From a virus, in the IMG/VR virus record IMGVR_UViG_3300038954_000119, positions 1 through 37,510 of that record: DNA of 37,510 nucleotides; one strand, written 5' to 3'. A program made the position numbers and the translations under genes. This document shows, piece by piece, positions 30,107 through 37,510 of this stretch (its first letter is position 1; the number at the start of each line of letters is the position of its first letter). The notes beneath the pieces were generated by a model. The model was not told the origin of the DNA and made no database searches. It saw only the letters and a list, made by a program, of their open reading frames with translations.

Positions 30107-30892
30107 ATGAGAGAAAATCTATATAGGGTGTTTGTGGTGGCGCTGTTGGTGGTGTGCGTGGGGCTTAGTGCGCTCAACGCCTTTGTGCCGCCAGAGCAAC
30201 CAGAGGCACGCGGGGCCGGCGATTTCGGACAGTATGGCTCGATTCAGATTGTCAGCAACGGCAACCTGAAAGTCGGCAACGGCACGCCGGACACGACGCT
30301 GAACGGAGAGGACGCCTATGTCGAGGGCACGTTTGAGGGCGACGGCAACGCAAACCTCGACGGCAATCTGGACGTTGACGGCACGACCAATCTGGATGAC
30401 CTGGACGTAGACGCTTCTGGCGAGATTGAGATTGACGGCGGGTTGACCGACTTCGGCGGCGGAACGTGCGGTGTGGCCGACGGTGATAACGACGTGTGCA
30501 TCGCTGCGGTGCTGGAGGTTGACGGCGAGACGGAGCTTGACGGTGCGTTGGATGCTGACAGCACGGCGAACTTTGCAGGCGCGGTGACGTTGCAAGGGGC
30601 ATTGTATAGCTCCTTTACCGACCTCGCGGTGTCAGACGGAGATACGATTACGCCAACATACACGACTTATGCACTTGATACTAGCGGGGCCGTGACAATT
30701 ACACTCGCGGCATCGGCACAAGAAGGCCAGCTATTAGTGCTTGTGGGTGATGACAGCAACACCATCACGATTAACGACACCAACCTACGCAGTAATGATG
30801 GTAGCGCCCAGACATTGGGACAGTACGATGCCTTGATGTTTGTATACCAGGACAGCGAGTGGATCGAGATTAGCGACTCGCCGAATAGCTAA
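30107..30892 (+). CDS. Signal-anchored beta-repeat protein (261 aa)
   Basis: ATG 30107 follows CGGAGGAACT. Residues about 6-28 are a signal peptide or membrane anchor (YRVFVVALLVVCVGLSALNA). The rest is built of short Asp/Gly/Asn repeats such as NLDGNLDVDGTTN and LEVDGETELDGALDAD, which usually build a beta solenoid, and a C-terminal Thr-rich domain (FTDLAVSDGDTITPTYTT). Such repeats are seen in surface and tail-spike-like proteins. A signal peptide on a gene between capsid and connector is odd for a virion protein; it may instead be exported during lysogeny or infection. Confidence 0.6.
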   Translation: MRENLYRVFVVALLVVCVGLSALNAFVPPEQPEARGAGDFGQYGSIQIVSNGNLKVGNGTPDTTLNGEDAYVEGTFEGDGNANLDGNLDVDGTTNLDDLDVDASGEIEIDGGLTDFGGGTCGVADGDNDVCIAAVLEVDGETELDGALDADSTANFAGAVTLQGALYSSFTDLAVSDGDTITPTYTTYALDTSGAVTITLAASAQEGQLLVLVGDDSNTITINDTNLRSNDGSAQTLGQYDALMFVYQDSEWIEISDSPNS

Positions 30893-31428
30893 TGAAAACC
30901 TTCGCCTATTGCTGCGCGTCGTATCGGGAAGCCGTGAGGAAGGCGGCGGGTGTGTTGCCGATGTGTTCCCCGCCCCACACCTCCAAGAGCTTCTGGATTC
31001 CGACGCTGCTTGAAAACCGCGATCTGTTGTACTTCGACCTACACGGGCATGCGGGTGACGCGCAGTGGTATGGCGACAACGCGCTGGTGGCGCTCAGGGC
31101 TTCGCAGATCCGTGGGGCCGACCTGGGCGGCGCTGTGGTGTTCGCCGCCAACTGCTACCTGAGCGATGACGATTCACCAATGCTCGACGCGCTGCTGGAT
31201 GCTGGCGCGTCGTGGGTGGTGGGCGGCCAAGGGCCGAATTATGGAGCGAAAGGAGAGCGACTGGTCGGCGCGAATCTGCTGGGTATGTGGTTCCACCGGC
31301 TGCTGGAGTTAGGCTTCGACGTGTTGGATGCGCTGCGGCTGGCGAAGGCAAGGATGCTGGCGAGTCGCTGGGTATGGATGCAGGCAAACAGAGATGCGAG
31401 GGCGTTTCGTGCGTACCATCGCATCTGA
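30892..31428 (+). CDS. CHAT/caspase-like (clan CD) putative protease (178 aa)
   Basis: ATG 30892 overlaps the previous stop. Three family blocks stand in the right order. First YFDLHGHAG gives a His-Gly (His51). Then VVFAANCYLSDDDS gives the candidate nucleophile Cys88. Then a run AGASWVVGGQ, and a late MWFHRLLELGFDVLDALRLAKARML, which is the C-terminal helix pattern of CHAT domains. Together these are the clan CD cysteine-peptidase hallmarks of CHAT and caspase-like enzymes. At 178 residues it is a minimal single-domain protein without fused repeats. It stands in a phage late operon, where no such protease is usual. Substrate unknown; capsid or tail maturation, host attack and anti-defence are all open. 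Activity is inferred from motifs alone. Confidence 0.7.
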   Translation: MKTFAYCCASYREAVRKAAGVLPMCSPPHTSKSFWIPTLLENRDLLYFDLHGHAGDAQWYGDNALVALRASQIRGADLGGAVVFAANCYLSDDDSPMLDALLDAGASWVVGGQGPNYGAKGERLVGANLLGMWFHRLLELGFDVLDALRLAKARMLASRWVWMQANRDARAFRAYHRI

Positions 31429-31438
31429 CTTCATAGCG

Positions 31439-31487
31439 CACCGTGGGGCGGCAGAGTTCCCCTCCTTTGCTCACCGCCCCACTGGTG
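31439..31487 (+). terminator. Long intergenic hairpin, no T tract
   Basis: CACC-G-TGGGGCGG (31439-31451) pairs with CCGCCCCA-CT-GGTG (31474-31487): eight plus four pairs with a small internal loop. No T tract follows. It separates the CHAT-like gene from the next and resembles the hairpin at 30063-30086. Confidence 0.5.
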
Positions 31488-31503
31488 CCATTTGGGAGGA
31501 CTA

Positions 31504-31878
31504 ATGAGCGTTGAAAAGCTATTGAACAAGGGCTGGAGTGACACACATCGCTCCATCGACCTAGACGAAAGTGCGGAGTCCATCAAGGTTAGCGCGGGGC
31601 GCCTGGGCGGGCTCGTGGTGCTGAATATGAGTGCGTCCGTGCTTTACATCAAGCTTTACAACAAAGCAAGCGGCGATGTGACGGTGGGCACCGACACGCC
31701 GAAGATGACGATTCCCGTACCGACCAATGGCGACACCAATGGCAGTGGCTTTGTGATTAACTTTGGCATACGGGGCATTGAATTCTCCACAGCAATCACG
31801 ATTGCGGCAACAACCGACCTTGAGAGCAACGGTGCGCCAAGTGCTAATGATTGCATTGCTCATGCCTGGTATGAGTAG
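31504..31878 (+). CDS. Phage structural-type beta protein (124 aa)
   Basis: ATG 31504 follows GGGAGGACTA. The pattern SASVLYIKLYNKASGDVTVG followed by TPKMTIPVP, GFVINFG and a final AHAWYE is common in small phage virion or appendage proteins with a jelly-roll-like beta sandwich. Exact role unknown. Confidence 0.55.
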   Translation: MSVEKLLNKGWSDTHRSIDLDESAESIKVSAGRLGGLVVLNMSASVLYIKLYNKASGDVTVGTDTPKMTIPVPTNGDTNGSGFVINFGIRGIEFSTAITIAATTDLESNGAPSANDCIAHAWYE

Positions 31879-31927
31879 TGCTGCTCCAATAATGGGTATT
31901 GTCAGGGCAGTAGAGCGGGAGGCGTAG

Positions 31928-32713
31928 ATGGGTGGATTCTTCGGAGCGAACGCGCGCGGCCTGGGCGGGTTCATTGGTGGAGGTGGCGGCGCTTCTTGGA
32001 CTCCTGAATCCCCTACAACCGACGGTGGTGTGTCTCCGCACACTTGGCACTACGCTGGCTCTGACGGGCTGTACCAGGACAGCGGCAAGACGACGGTGGC
32101 TGATGCCGATGGCGACCCGGTGGGTGCGAGTGTCAATCAGGGCAGCGACAGTCACGACATCGTTCAGACAACCGATGCGGACAGGCCGACGTTGAAAACG
32201 AGCGTACTGAACGAGAAACCGGTGTTTAGGTTTTCAAGTCATTATTTAGTAGGCAGCTATTCCTCATCCGTATCGCAACCTGTGACGATGTTCTTGGTGA
32301 CAAAATTGGACGCGGCAGCGGTGGGTGATAGTAGCGCTTATCGGCCTTTTACAAGCGAGGATGGGACTAACCAACATTTATTTTGGAAGCATACGACTAA
32401 AAAATGGAGAATGTATGCCGGAAACGCAATAGAGGGCAGCGCGAGTGTAGATTCAGACTGGCACATATTCACCCTTCTATTTAATGGTGCTTCTAGTGGT
32501 ATGTGGATAGATGGCGTCAGTGATATTTCTGGCAACGCGGGAGCAGAGGGATCAGATGGGTTAAGCTGGGGGGCATTTTACAATGGGGGTAATGCGTTTG
32601 ACGGAGATCAAGCGGCGATCCTCACATATGATTCCAACTTGAGCACCGCTGATAGAAACCAAGTACAGACCTATCTTTCGGATGAATATGGAATATCCGT
32701 AACGGATTTTTAG
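31928..32713 (+). CDS. Phage appendage protein, LamG/concanavalin-like (261 aa)
   Basis: ATG 31928 lies after GGAGGCGTAG. The Gly-rich N-terminus GGFIGGGGGASWTPE is followed by a jelly-roll domain. VTMFLVTKLDAA, then DSDWHIFTLLFNGASSGMWIDG, is typical of LamG/concanavalin-like beta sandwiches, and NRNQVQTYLSDEYGI-like DRNQVQTYLSDEYGIS closes it as in many phage tail and cell-surface binding proteins. It likely binds carbohydrate on a host or on other virion parts. Confidence 0.7.
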   Translation: MGGFFGANARGLGGFIGGGGGASWTPESPTTDGGVSPHTWHYAGSDGLYQDSGKTTVADADGDPVGASVNQGSDSHDIVQTTDADRPTLKTSVLNEKPVFRFSSHYLVGSYSSSVSQPVTMFLVTKLDAAAVGDSSAYRPFTSEDGTNQHLFWKHTTKKWRMYAGNAIEGSASVDSDWHIFTLLFNGASSGMWIDGVSDISGNAGAEGSDGLSWGAFYNGGNAFDGDQAAILTYDSNLSTADRNQVQTYLSDEYGISVTDF

Positions 32714-32718
32714 ATAAT

Positions 32719-32744
32719 GGTGGCGGGGAGGGCAACCCGTCACC
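32719..32744 (+). terminator. Intergenic hairpin, no T tract
   Basis: GGTGGCGGG (32719-32727) pairs with CCCGTCACC (32736-32744), nine pairs with one G-T wobble. An A-rich stretch follows. Third such stem in this part of the operon. Confidence 0.4.
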
Positions 32745-32770
32745 AGAAAAATGGTATGTAAGCCCGTGAA

Positions 32771-33826
32771 ATGGCACAAGGCACTATATTAGATCCATTT
32801 ACATTGCCAGAAGCATTAGCAGCGGAGGCGATAGGGCCAGGCGATACTGTCTATTTGCGCGGTGGTGTGTATACCCAATCACCGGGGACGCGATGGTATT
32901 TCCCCAGCGGGTCATCAGATGGGAATATTACATGGTCGGCTTATGAAGACGAGCGCCCGATACTGAATAGAGAGAATGATTTACCGCCTAACTTATCCCT
33001 GGGGGATTACACGACCCTTAACGGGATTTGGCTAGGTGGTCAATGGAAAACAGCGGGCGTGATAGATGATGGCGGATTTGTGCAATATACCGTAGAGGAA
33101 GAAGCAGCGGGCTATGGTGGCACAATTGCGATGGGGTTATATTGCACTATCCAGAATTGCACGTTTTGGGGATATGACAACGTAATTATCGAGGGGGTGG
33201 GGCATCACAATAGATATACTACAAATCATTTTTGCAGGGTGGGCAGAGGAACAAAGGCACATGGTATGTATCTAGCAGCCGGCGATACCCCTATTAAGCA
33301 TAATACAGTGGCGAATAATCTTTTTACAGGTGGTGAGGGACTGGCCCTTAGCTTTAGGTCTGATTATGGCACGATTGAAAGATGCTTTTTTGGTGCTCAT
33401 CATGTGAGCTTGGGCGTGCGGGGCGATCACTGTTCGGTGGGGCGCAATGTCTGTTATAAGCCGCAAGGAGAGAATCGCCTTGCTACAATTTGGAGCGGGG
33501 CGACAAACACCGCATTTGCAGACCAGTGCCTCATTGAAGCGGGGGATATTCAGGGGGTTGGTAACGGAACAACCGTTGAGACATTGTATTTGTTGGATAG
33601 GTTAGCTGGTCATAGTGATTATGCCCCTGGCGAACGCGTCACAGTCGAATCAGGCACAGAAGATCGATACTTGGGCGTAACGAAGGCACAAATCGAAATT
33701 GCAATCTCTGGTCTTGACACACTTTTTGCTCAGAGCGTGACTGACATCGCAGCTACGCCAGATGCGGATTTTGACCAGCATTGGAACGTGTTGCAGACAG
33801 CGGTAGATACGTTTGCGGCGCTTTAG
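32771..33826 (+). CDS. Right-handed beta-helix tailspike-like protein (351 aa)
   Basis: ATG 32771. The N-terminus PGDTVYLRGGVYTQS opens a right-handed beta helix of the pectate-lyase/polysaccharide-lyase type. Repeated strand turns are visible through about residue 270 (NCTFWGYDNVIIEGVG, NTVANNLFTGGEGLALS, ERCFFGAHHVSLGVRG), as in phage tailspikes that bind or cut surface sugars. The C-terminal 60 residues are helical. Codon use is more A/T-rich than in the capsid genes, which suggests transfer or exchange. Confidence 0.8.
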   Translation: MAQGTILDPFTLPEALAAEAIGPGDTVYLRGGVYTQSPGTRWYFPSGSSDGNITWSAYEDERPILNRENDLPPNLSLGDYTTLNGIWLGGQWKTAGVIDDGGFVQYTVEEEAAGYGGTIAMGLYCTIQNCTFWGYDNVIIEGVGHHNRYTTNHFCRVGRGTKAHGMYLAAGDTPIKHNTVANNLFTGGEGLALSFRSDYGTIERCFFGAHHVSLGVRGDHCSVGRNVCYKPQGENRLATIWSGATNTAFADQCLIEAGDIQGVGNGTTVETLYLLDRLAGHSDYAPGERVTVESGTEDRYLGVTKAQIEIAISGLDTLFAQSVTDIAATPDADFDQHWNVLQTAVDTFAAL

Positions 33827-33865
33827 GTAAGACAAGCCATGTTATTGGAGCAGTAGGAGTAGATT

Positions 33866-34291
33866 ATGGCATTCACATACGATGACAGCCTGAGCACAGA
33901 CCGGGACAAGGTGCGGCGCTGGTTGGGTGACGTAACGGAGAATAGCGGGCCGCTTCCCGATGATTCCAATTTCTCCGACAACGAGATAGCGGGACTCATT
34001 GACGCCGAAGGGACGTGGCAACGGGCGGTTGCGGCTGGCTTTGAGGCATTGGCGTCTGCGTGGCGGCGGTATCCGAGCTTCAAGGCCGATGGGCTGTCAT
34101 TGTCACGCTCCGATATTGCGGATGGATACGCAGAGCAAGCGGTGGAGTGGCGCGAGAAATATGGGCGGACAAAGGGCGTCAACGTGGCCGGGATCATCAA
34201 GCTGGACGGATACAGCGATGACGTGACCAGCGACGACGTGGATACCGATACCGAATATGAATCGAGCTTTGAATACGTGCGGTTGAAGTAA
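33866..34291 (+). CDS. Head-tail connector/adaptor protein (probable)
   Basis: ATG 33866 follows GCAGTAGGAGTAGATT. The start DDSLSTDRDKVRRWLGDV, then FSDNEIAGLIDAEG and a helical AVAAGFEALASAWRR, is the pattern of short phage head-tail adaptor proteins (gp6/gp15-like). These normally follow the capsid gene at once; here five genes stand between them. It should bind the portal and close the DNA gate. Confidence 0.72.
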   Translation: MAFTYDDSLSTDRDKVRRWLGDVTENSGPLPDDSNFSDNEIAGLIDAEGTWQRAVAAGFEALASAWRRYPSFKADGLSLSRSDIADGYAEQAVEWREKYGRTKGVNVAGIIKLDGYSDDVTSDDVDTDTEYESSFEYVRLK

Positions 34292-34310
34292 ATAGGGGCA
34301 AGGGGGATCT

Positions 34311-35528
34311 ATGAGGACGTTGTGGATAGGGGCGGCTCCGTGGCAGAACACGGGATACGGAAAACCGATGCGCTATCTCGTTCCACGCATCATCGAGGCC
34401 GGTCACGAGGCGATGATAGCACCGTTTTTCGGGTACAGCGGGCCGCCGCTTAAAATGCCCCTGGGCGGAGAGATGGTACAAATGCTTCCGCCGGGGCACG
34501 AAGGGCACATTAACAACATCATCGACTTTCACGTGCGGAACTGGGGCATCGACGCGGTGATAAGCCTCTGCGACGTGTGGATCTTCAACGATTGGGGCGA
34601 GAAGGGGTTTGTGTGGCTTCCGCGCTTCCCCATCGACACGCACCCTATTAGCAAGCCGACGCTGGAGGCGATCAAGGGTTGCCATACACCGTTGGCGCTG
34701 ACCAAGTGGGGGCAGCAGGAGCTTATTAGTGCGGGATGGGAAACGGCGAAGTACATCCCCCACGGCGTTGACTGCGACATCTACAAACCGCGTGACAAAG
34801 CCGAGTGCCGGGAGGCCGTCGAGCTTCCAGAAGATGCGTTTGTGGCTGGGATGGTAGCGGCCAATTCGAGCGAGCCGAGCCGAAAGTCATTCCCCGAAGT
34901 CGTCCAGGCGTGGCGATTATTCAAGGAGTCGGGCGGCGAGGGCTATTTGTACCTCCACACGGCACAGGTGCCGGAGAACCGCCACAAGAACGGTGTGGAT
35001 TTGCGGCAGATCATCGAAACGATGGGCCTGACGTATGCGGCAATGAACGAGCAGCGGGGGAAGGTGCTTGAGGCCGACGTGCTCTTTTCGTCGCAGTACA
35101 AGCTGGGAATCGAGGCATACGATGACGAGTGGCTGGCGAAACTCTACAACGCCTTCGATGTACTCTTGCTCCCCTCTCGCGCTGAAGGATTCGGGATTCC
35201 GCTCATTGAAGCGCAGGCGTGTGGCGTTCCCGTCGTATCCAACGGTGTGACCTCAATGCCAGAGCTCACCTTCGCCGGGGAGTGCCTAGAACCGCTTCAG
35301 TGGGCCTGGAGCACCAGGAAAGAGGGCGTCAAGGACGGCGGTTGGCGGGGCATTGCCGACGTTGACGCGATTGCTGAGGCGATTGATTGGGCCGCAAACC
35401 TGGACGATGATGAGCGAGAAAATCAGGCGCAGTTGGCGCGGTGCGGGGCGTTACAATTCGATTGGGAGGCGCTAATAGAGCACAGGTGGTTGCCATTAAT
35501 GGAGGAATTGAGCGAATGGATTGCATAG
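34311..35528 (+). CDS. Glycosyltransferase, GT-B fold (GT4-like, 405 aa)
   Basis: ATG 34311 after GGGGGATCT. The C-terminal donor-binding domain has PSRAEGFGIPLIEAQACGVP, the E-x7-E motif of family 4 retaining glycosyltransferases; the N-terminal half has an acceptor-type Rossmann domain (HGVDCDIYKP near the linker). It would move a sugar from a nucleotide donor, perhaps to virion proteins, phage DNA or the host surface. It starts a run of four sugar- and methyl-transfer genes and overlaps the next by 13 bases. Confidence 0.9.
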   Translation: MRTLWIGAAPWQNTGYGKPMRYLVPRIIEAGHEAMIAPFFGYSGPPLKMPLGGEMVQMLPPGHEGHINNIIDFHVRNWGIDAVISLCDVWIFNDWGEKGFVWLPRFPIDTHPISKPTLEAIKGCHTPLALTKWGQQELISAGWETAKYIPHGVDCDIYKPRDKAECREAVELPEDAFVAGMVAANSSEPSRKSFPEVVQAWRLFKESGGEGYLYLHTAQVPENRHKNGVDLRQIIETMGLTYAAMNEQRGKVLEADVLFSSQYKLGIEAYDDEWLAKLYNAFDVLLLPSRAEGFGIPLIEAQACGVPVVSNGVTSMPELTFAGECLEPLQWAWSTRKEGVKDGGWRGIADVDAIAEAIDWAANLDDDERENQAQLARCGALQFDWEALIEHRWLPLMEELSEWIA

Positions 35529-36076
35529 ACAAAGCGTTCAGTATCCGTTGTATGCTGGGCCGTGACGAGGCCCAATTCCTCTACGATTGCGCGAGGGAAG
35601 CCCCTGATGGTGAGTTTGTGGAGCTTGGGCCTTACTTTGGGGCATCGACCATCATCATCGCGTCGGTGGTGAATGAGAGGGGCTTACCTTTCACGACTAT
35701 CGACCAGTTTACGGGCGACTTCGGAACGCAGAATTACGACGCCTCAAGCCCTGAAATTCTGCGGCAAAACCTGAGGGGCACTGGTATTGACCCGCTCCCC
35801 TGCATCATCGAAGGCGATAGCGCTGACGTTCCCGGCGGGTTGGGCCTTCTATCCTTCTTATTTGTGGATACCGACCACAACGCGGCGACGCTGGAACCGG
35901 AGTTGGACGCTTGGCTCCCGTTAGTGATGTGCGGCGGCGTGGTGGCACTCCACGACTACGACTGGCCGGGGCGATTCCCGGAGATGATCGAAGTCATTGA
36001 CCGGCGATTGGGTGACAGTGACGAATGGGAACACATTGGGCTGGTGAATCATCTAGTGGCGTTCAGGCGAGTATGA
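35516..36076 (+). CDS. Class I SAM-dependent methyltransferase (186 aa)
   Basis: ATG 35516, inside the end of the previous gene. The Methyltransf_24-type pattern is clear: FVELGPYFGASTIIIASV for the SAM-binding loop, then FLFVDTDHN and an LVMCGGVVALHDYDWPG block. Such enzymes in sugar gene clusters methylate sugars or small molecules. The place between two glycosyltransferases suggests methylation of the glycan being built. Confidence 0.85.
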   Translation: MDCIDKAFSIRCMLGRDEAQFLYDCAREAPDGEFVELGPYFGASTIIIASVVNERGLPFTTIDQFTGDFGTQNYDASSPEILRQNLRGTGIDPLPCIIEGDSADVPGGLGLLSFLFVDTDHNAATLEPELDAWLPLVMCGGVVALHDYDWPGRFPEMIEVIDRRLGDSDEWEHIGLVNHLVAFRRV

Positions 36077-36726
36077 GTGAGATCACCGCCGTTTTGGTCA
36101 CGCACCGCCGGCCCGACAACATCCAGCAGATCGTGGATGCGCTTAAACAGCAAACCGTCGAGCCGGATCTGATACTGATAAACAATTGGGATATGGCGGC
36201 GTATCAGGTGGAGCGGGCGGCTTTTGTGCCGTGGAACGCGGGACCGGTGATGCGCCACGTTTTCGCTACCTACGCAGAAACCGAGTGGGTGATGGCGCTG
36301 GACGACGACCTTAGACCTGCTGATGCTGAGTTTGTTGAGGATGCGTTGAGGTTGGCGAAGAAGCGGCCCGGCGTGATTACGTGCGCCTTCGGGCGGCACT
36401 TGGGCCAGTCGGAGCCATACTACCGACCACGTAACGAGTTCGGGCGGGTAGCGATTGCCCTGGGGCGGATGATGATTTTTAGGCGCGAGCTGCTGGACAA
36501 CGTGGGCCTGCCGCCGATGCGCTTCCCCTGGGCGTTCAGGAGTGATGACATTTGGTTGAGCCTGGAGGTTGGCAGGGGTAAGCCTGTTCATTGGGCAGAT
36601 ATGGGATTGAGCAAGCGGTTGGTCGATATGCCGGAGGGGGGTCCAGAAGTGGCGCTATCGCTGCAAAAGGAACACAGCGCGGGACGAGAGGAAGCCTGTC
36701 GGTGGTGGTTGGAGAATCGGCAATGA
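36073..36726 (+). CDS. Glycosyltransferase, GT-A fold (GT2-like, 217 aa)
   Basis: ATG 36073 overlaps the methyltransferase stop as ATGA. It starts ITAVLVTHRRPDNIQQIVDA, the nucleotide-binding strand and helix of GT-A enzymes. The metal-binding DxD is seen as ALDDDLRPA (Asp77-79). The later FPWAFRSDDIWLSLEVGRG fits the acceptor or catalytic-base region. It adds a sugar to an unknown acceptor. Confidence 0.88.
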   Translation: MSEITAVLVTHRRPDNIQQIVDALKQQTVEPDLILINNWDMAAYQVERAAFVPWNAGPVMRHVFATYAETEWVMALDDDLRPADAEFVEDALRLAKKRPGVITCAFGRHLGQSEPYYRPRNEFGRVAIALGRMMIFRRELLDNVGLPPMRFPWAFRSDDIWLSLEVGRGKPVHWADMGLSKRLVDMPEGGPEVALSLQKEHSAGREEACRWWLENRQ

Positions 36727-37510
36727 AAATCGGATGGGTCAACGATTATACCATAGACGACTACGCTGGCGGTGCGGAGCTGACCAACCAGCGCATTATC
36801 GACCATGCGCCGGAGTGGGCAGACATTGAGTTGGTGACGCCCCACATCTTTCCAGCGGAGAGCGACTGTTACATCATCAACAACATCCGATTCTTCCCTT
36901 GGGGTCAGTGGCAAAAGATGATGCGGAAGCCCTACATCTACTTCTGTCACGACCCGGCACACGGGCGCCTGCCGTGGCAGGGGGGGAAGATACCGGAGTT
37001 ATTCAGGCGAGCCGACGCCGTGGTGTTTCTGTCGCCTTACCACCGGGACGCGGTGATGCACAAGCTGAATATCGAGCTTGATGATGTGCATCTCTGTCCC
37101 AGCGCTATCGACCCGTCACCGTTCTACGCAGCGGAGGAAAAGAGCGGGGCGTTCTTTGCGGGGACGTTCAGGGAATACAAGGGAATCGCCGAAACCGTCG
37201 AATGGGCGCGAAAGAACGGGGAGACGGTGGACTTCTACGGTGACGGTTCAGTAAGGCCTATCGGGAAGGGTGTTGGATTCGTCGGACGGGTCCCTTATGA
37301 GCAAATGCCTGACGTGATGGCTGGGTATGAGCGATTGGTATTCTTCCCGCAGTGGATCGAGGCTTTTGGGCGCGTGGTGGCTGAGGCTGCCCTGAGCGGT
37401 TGCCGCCTGGAAGTCAACGGGAACGTGGGCGCAATTTCCTGGGGCTGGGATACGCGGCAGGAATGGGCCGAGGGTGTGGGCAGGGCGCATGAGCGGTTTT
37501 GGAGCATCGT
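36723..37510 (+). CDS. Glycosyltransferase, GT-B fold (GT4-like), 3' cut by window edge
   Basis: ATG 36723 overlaps the previous stop as ATGA and the frame stays open to the last base (262 codons). The N-terminus KIGWVNDYTIDDYAGGAEL is a GT-B start. Later YFCHDPAH and AVVFLSPYHRDAV belong to the acceptor domain, and GAFFAGTFREYKGI, FYGDG and FPQWIEAFGRVVAEAALSG, a full E-x7-E motif, to the donor domain. Third glycosyltransferase of the cassette. Confidence 0.88.
   Translation, partial: MKIGWVNDYTIDDYAGGAELTNQRIIDHAPEWADIELVTPHIFPAESDCYIINNIRFFPWGQWQKMMRKPYIYFCHDPAHGRLPWQGGKIPELFRRADAVVFLSPYHRDAVMHKLNIELDDVHLCPSAIDPSPFYAAEEKSGAFFAGTFREYKGIAETVEWARKNGETVDFYGDGSVRPIGKGVGFVGRVPYEQMPDVMAGYERLVFFPQWIEAFGRVVAEAALSGCRLEVNGNVGAISWGWDTRQEWAEGVGRAHERFWSI

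Noticed and set aside
1-37510. CRISPR array or insertion sequence
   Set aside because: No regularly spaced identical repeats and no transposase or terminal inverted repeats were seen.

Overview
The window reads as most of a temperate tailed (siphovirus-type) bacteriophage genome or integrated prophage. It has a left-hand lysogeny and integration module, a long rightward early and replication region of small overlapping genes, then terminase, portal, MuF-type head protein, scaffold, decoration protein and major capsid. It ends in an accessory block of appendage and glycosylation genes that runs off the right edge. Tail, lysis and tape-measure genes are not seen. Strong Shine-Dalgarno sites and two textbook sigma70-type promoters show a bacterial host. 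The host phylum cannot be fixed from the sequence.

Layout. 1-838: C-terminal part of a large serine recombinase that enters from the left. 841-2206: a leftward operon of four small genes with a perfect-consensus promoter and a terminator, including a helix-turn-helix excisionase-like protein. 2219-2300: four 20-21 bp direct repeats. 2346-4565: leftward lysogeny module (XRE repressor, two small proteins, a second large serine recombinase acting as integrase). 4620-4765: divergent control region with a consensus rightward promoter and two palindromic operator-like sites. 4785-13018: early genes, mostly short, including a RecT-like annealing protein, a MazG-like protein, a fractured LAGLIDADG endonuclease and a frameshifted gene. 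13015-19849: beta-class DNA methyltransferase, radical-SAM-like DUF5131 protein, PD-(D/E)XK nuclease, replication protein, DnaB helicase, DUF551, a second MazG-like protein and an ABA-sandwich protein. 19928-27705: membrane protein, a VRR-NUC-like nuclease behind a structured leader, terminase subunits, portal, and a MuF head protein interrupted by an intein. 27852-30051: scaffold, decoration, capsid. 30107-33826: a five-gene insert with a signal-anchored repeat protein, a CHAT/caspase-like putative protease, LamG-like and beta-helix proteins. 33866-37510: head-tail connector, three glycosyltransferases and a SAM methyltransferase.

Most interesting items: the CHAT-like protease inside a phage late operon; the intein in the MuF protein, carrying a Vsr/EDxHD-type nuclease domain; the three-hairpin leader that buries the ribosome site of the VRR-NUC-like gene; the phased repeats next to the integrase; and the glycosyltransferase/methyltransferase cassette. 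Two early-region genes have apparent indels at or near G runs, which could be sequencing errors as easily as true decay.
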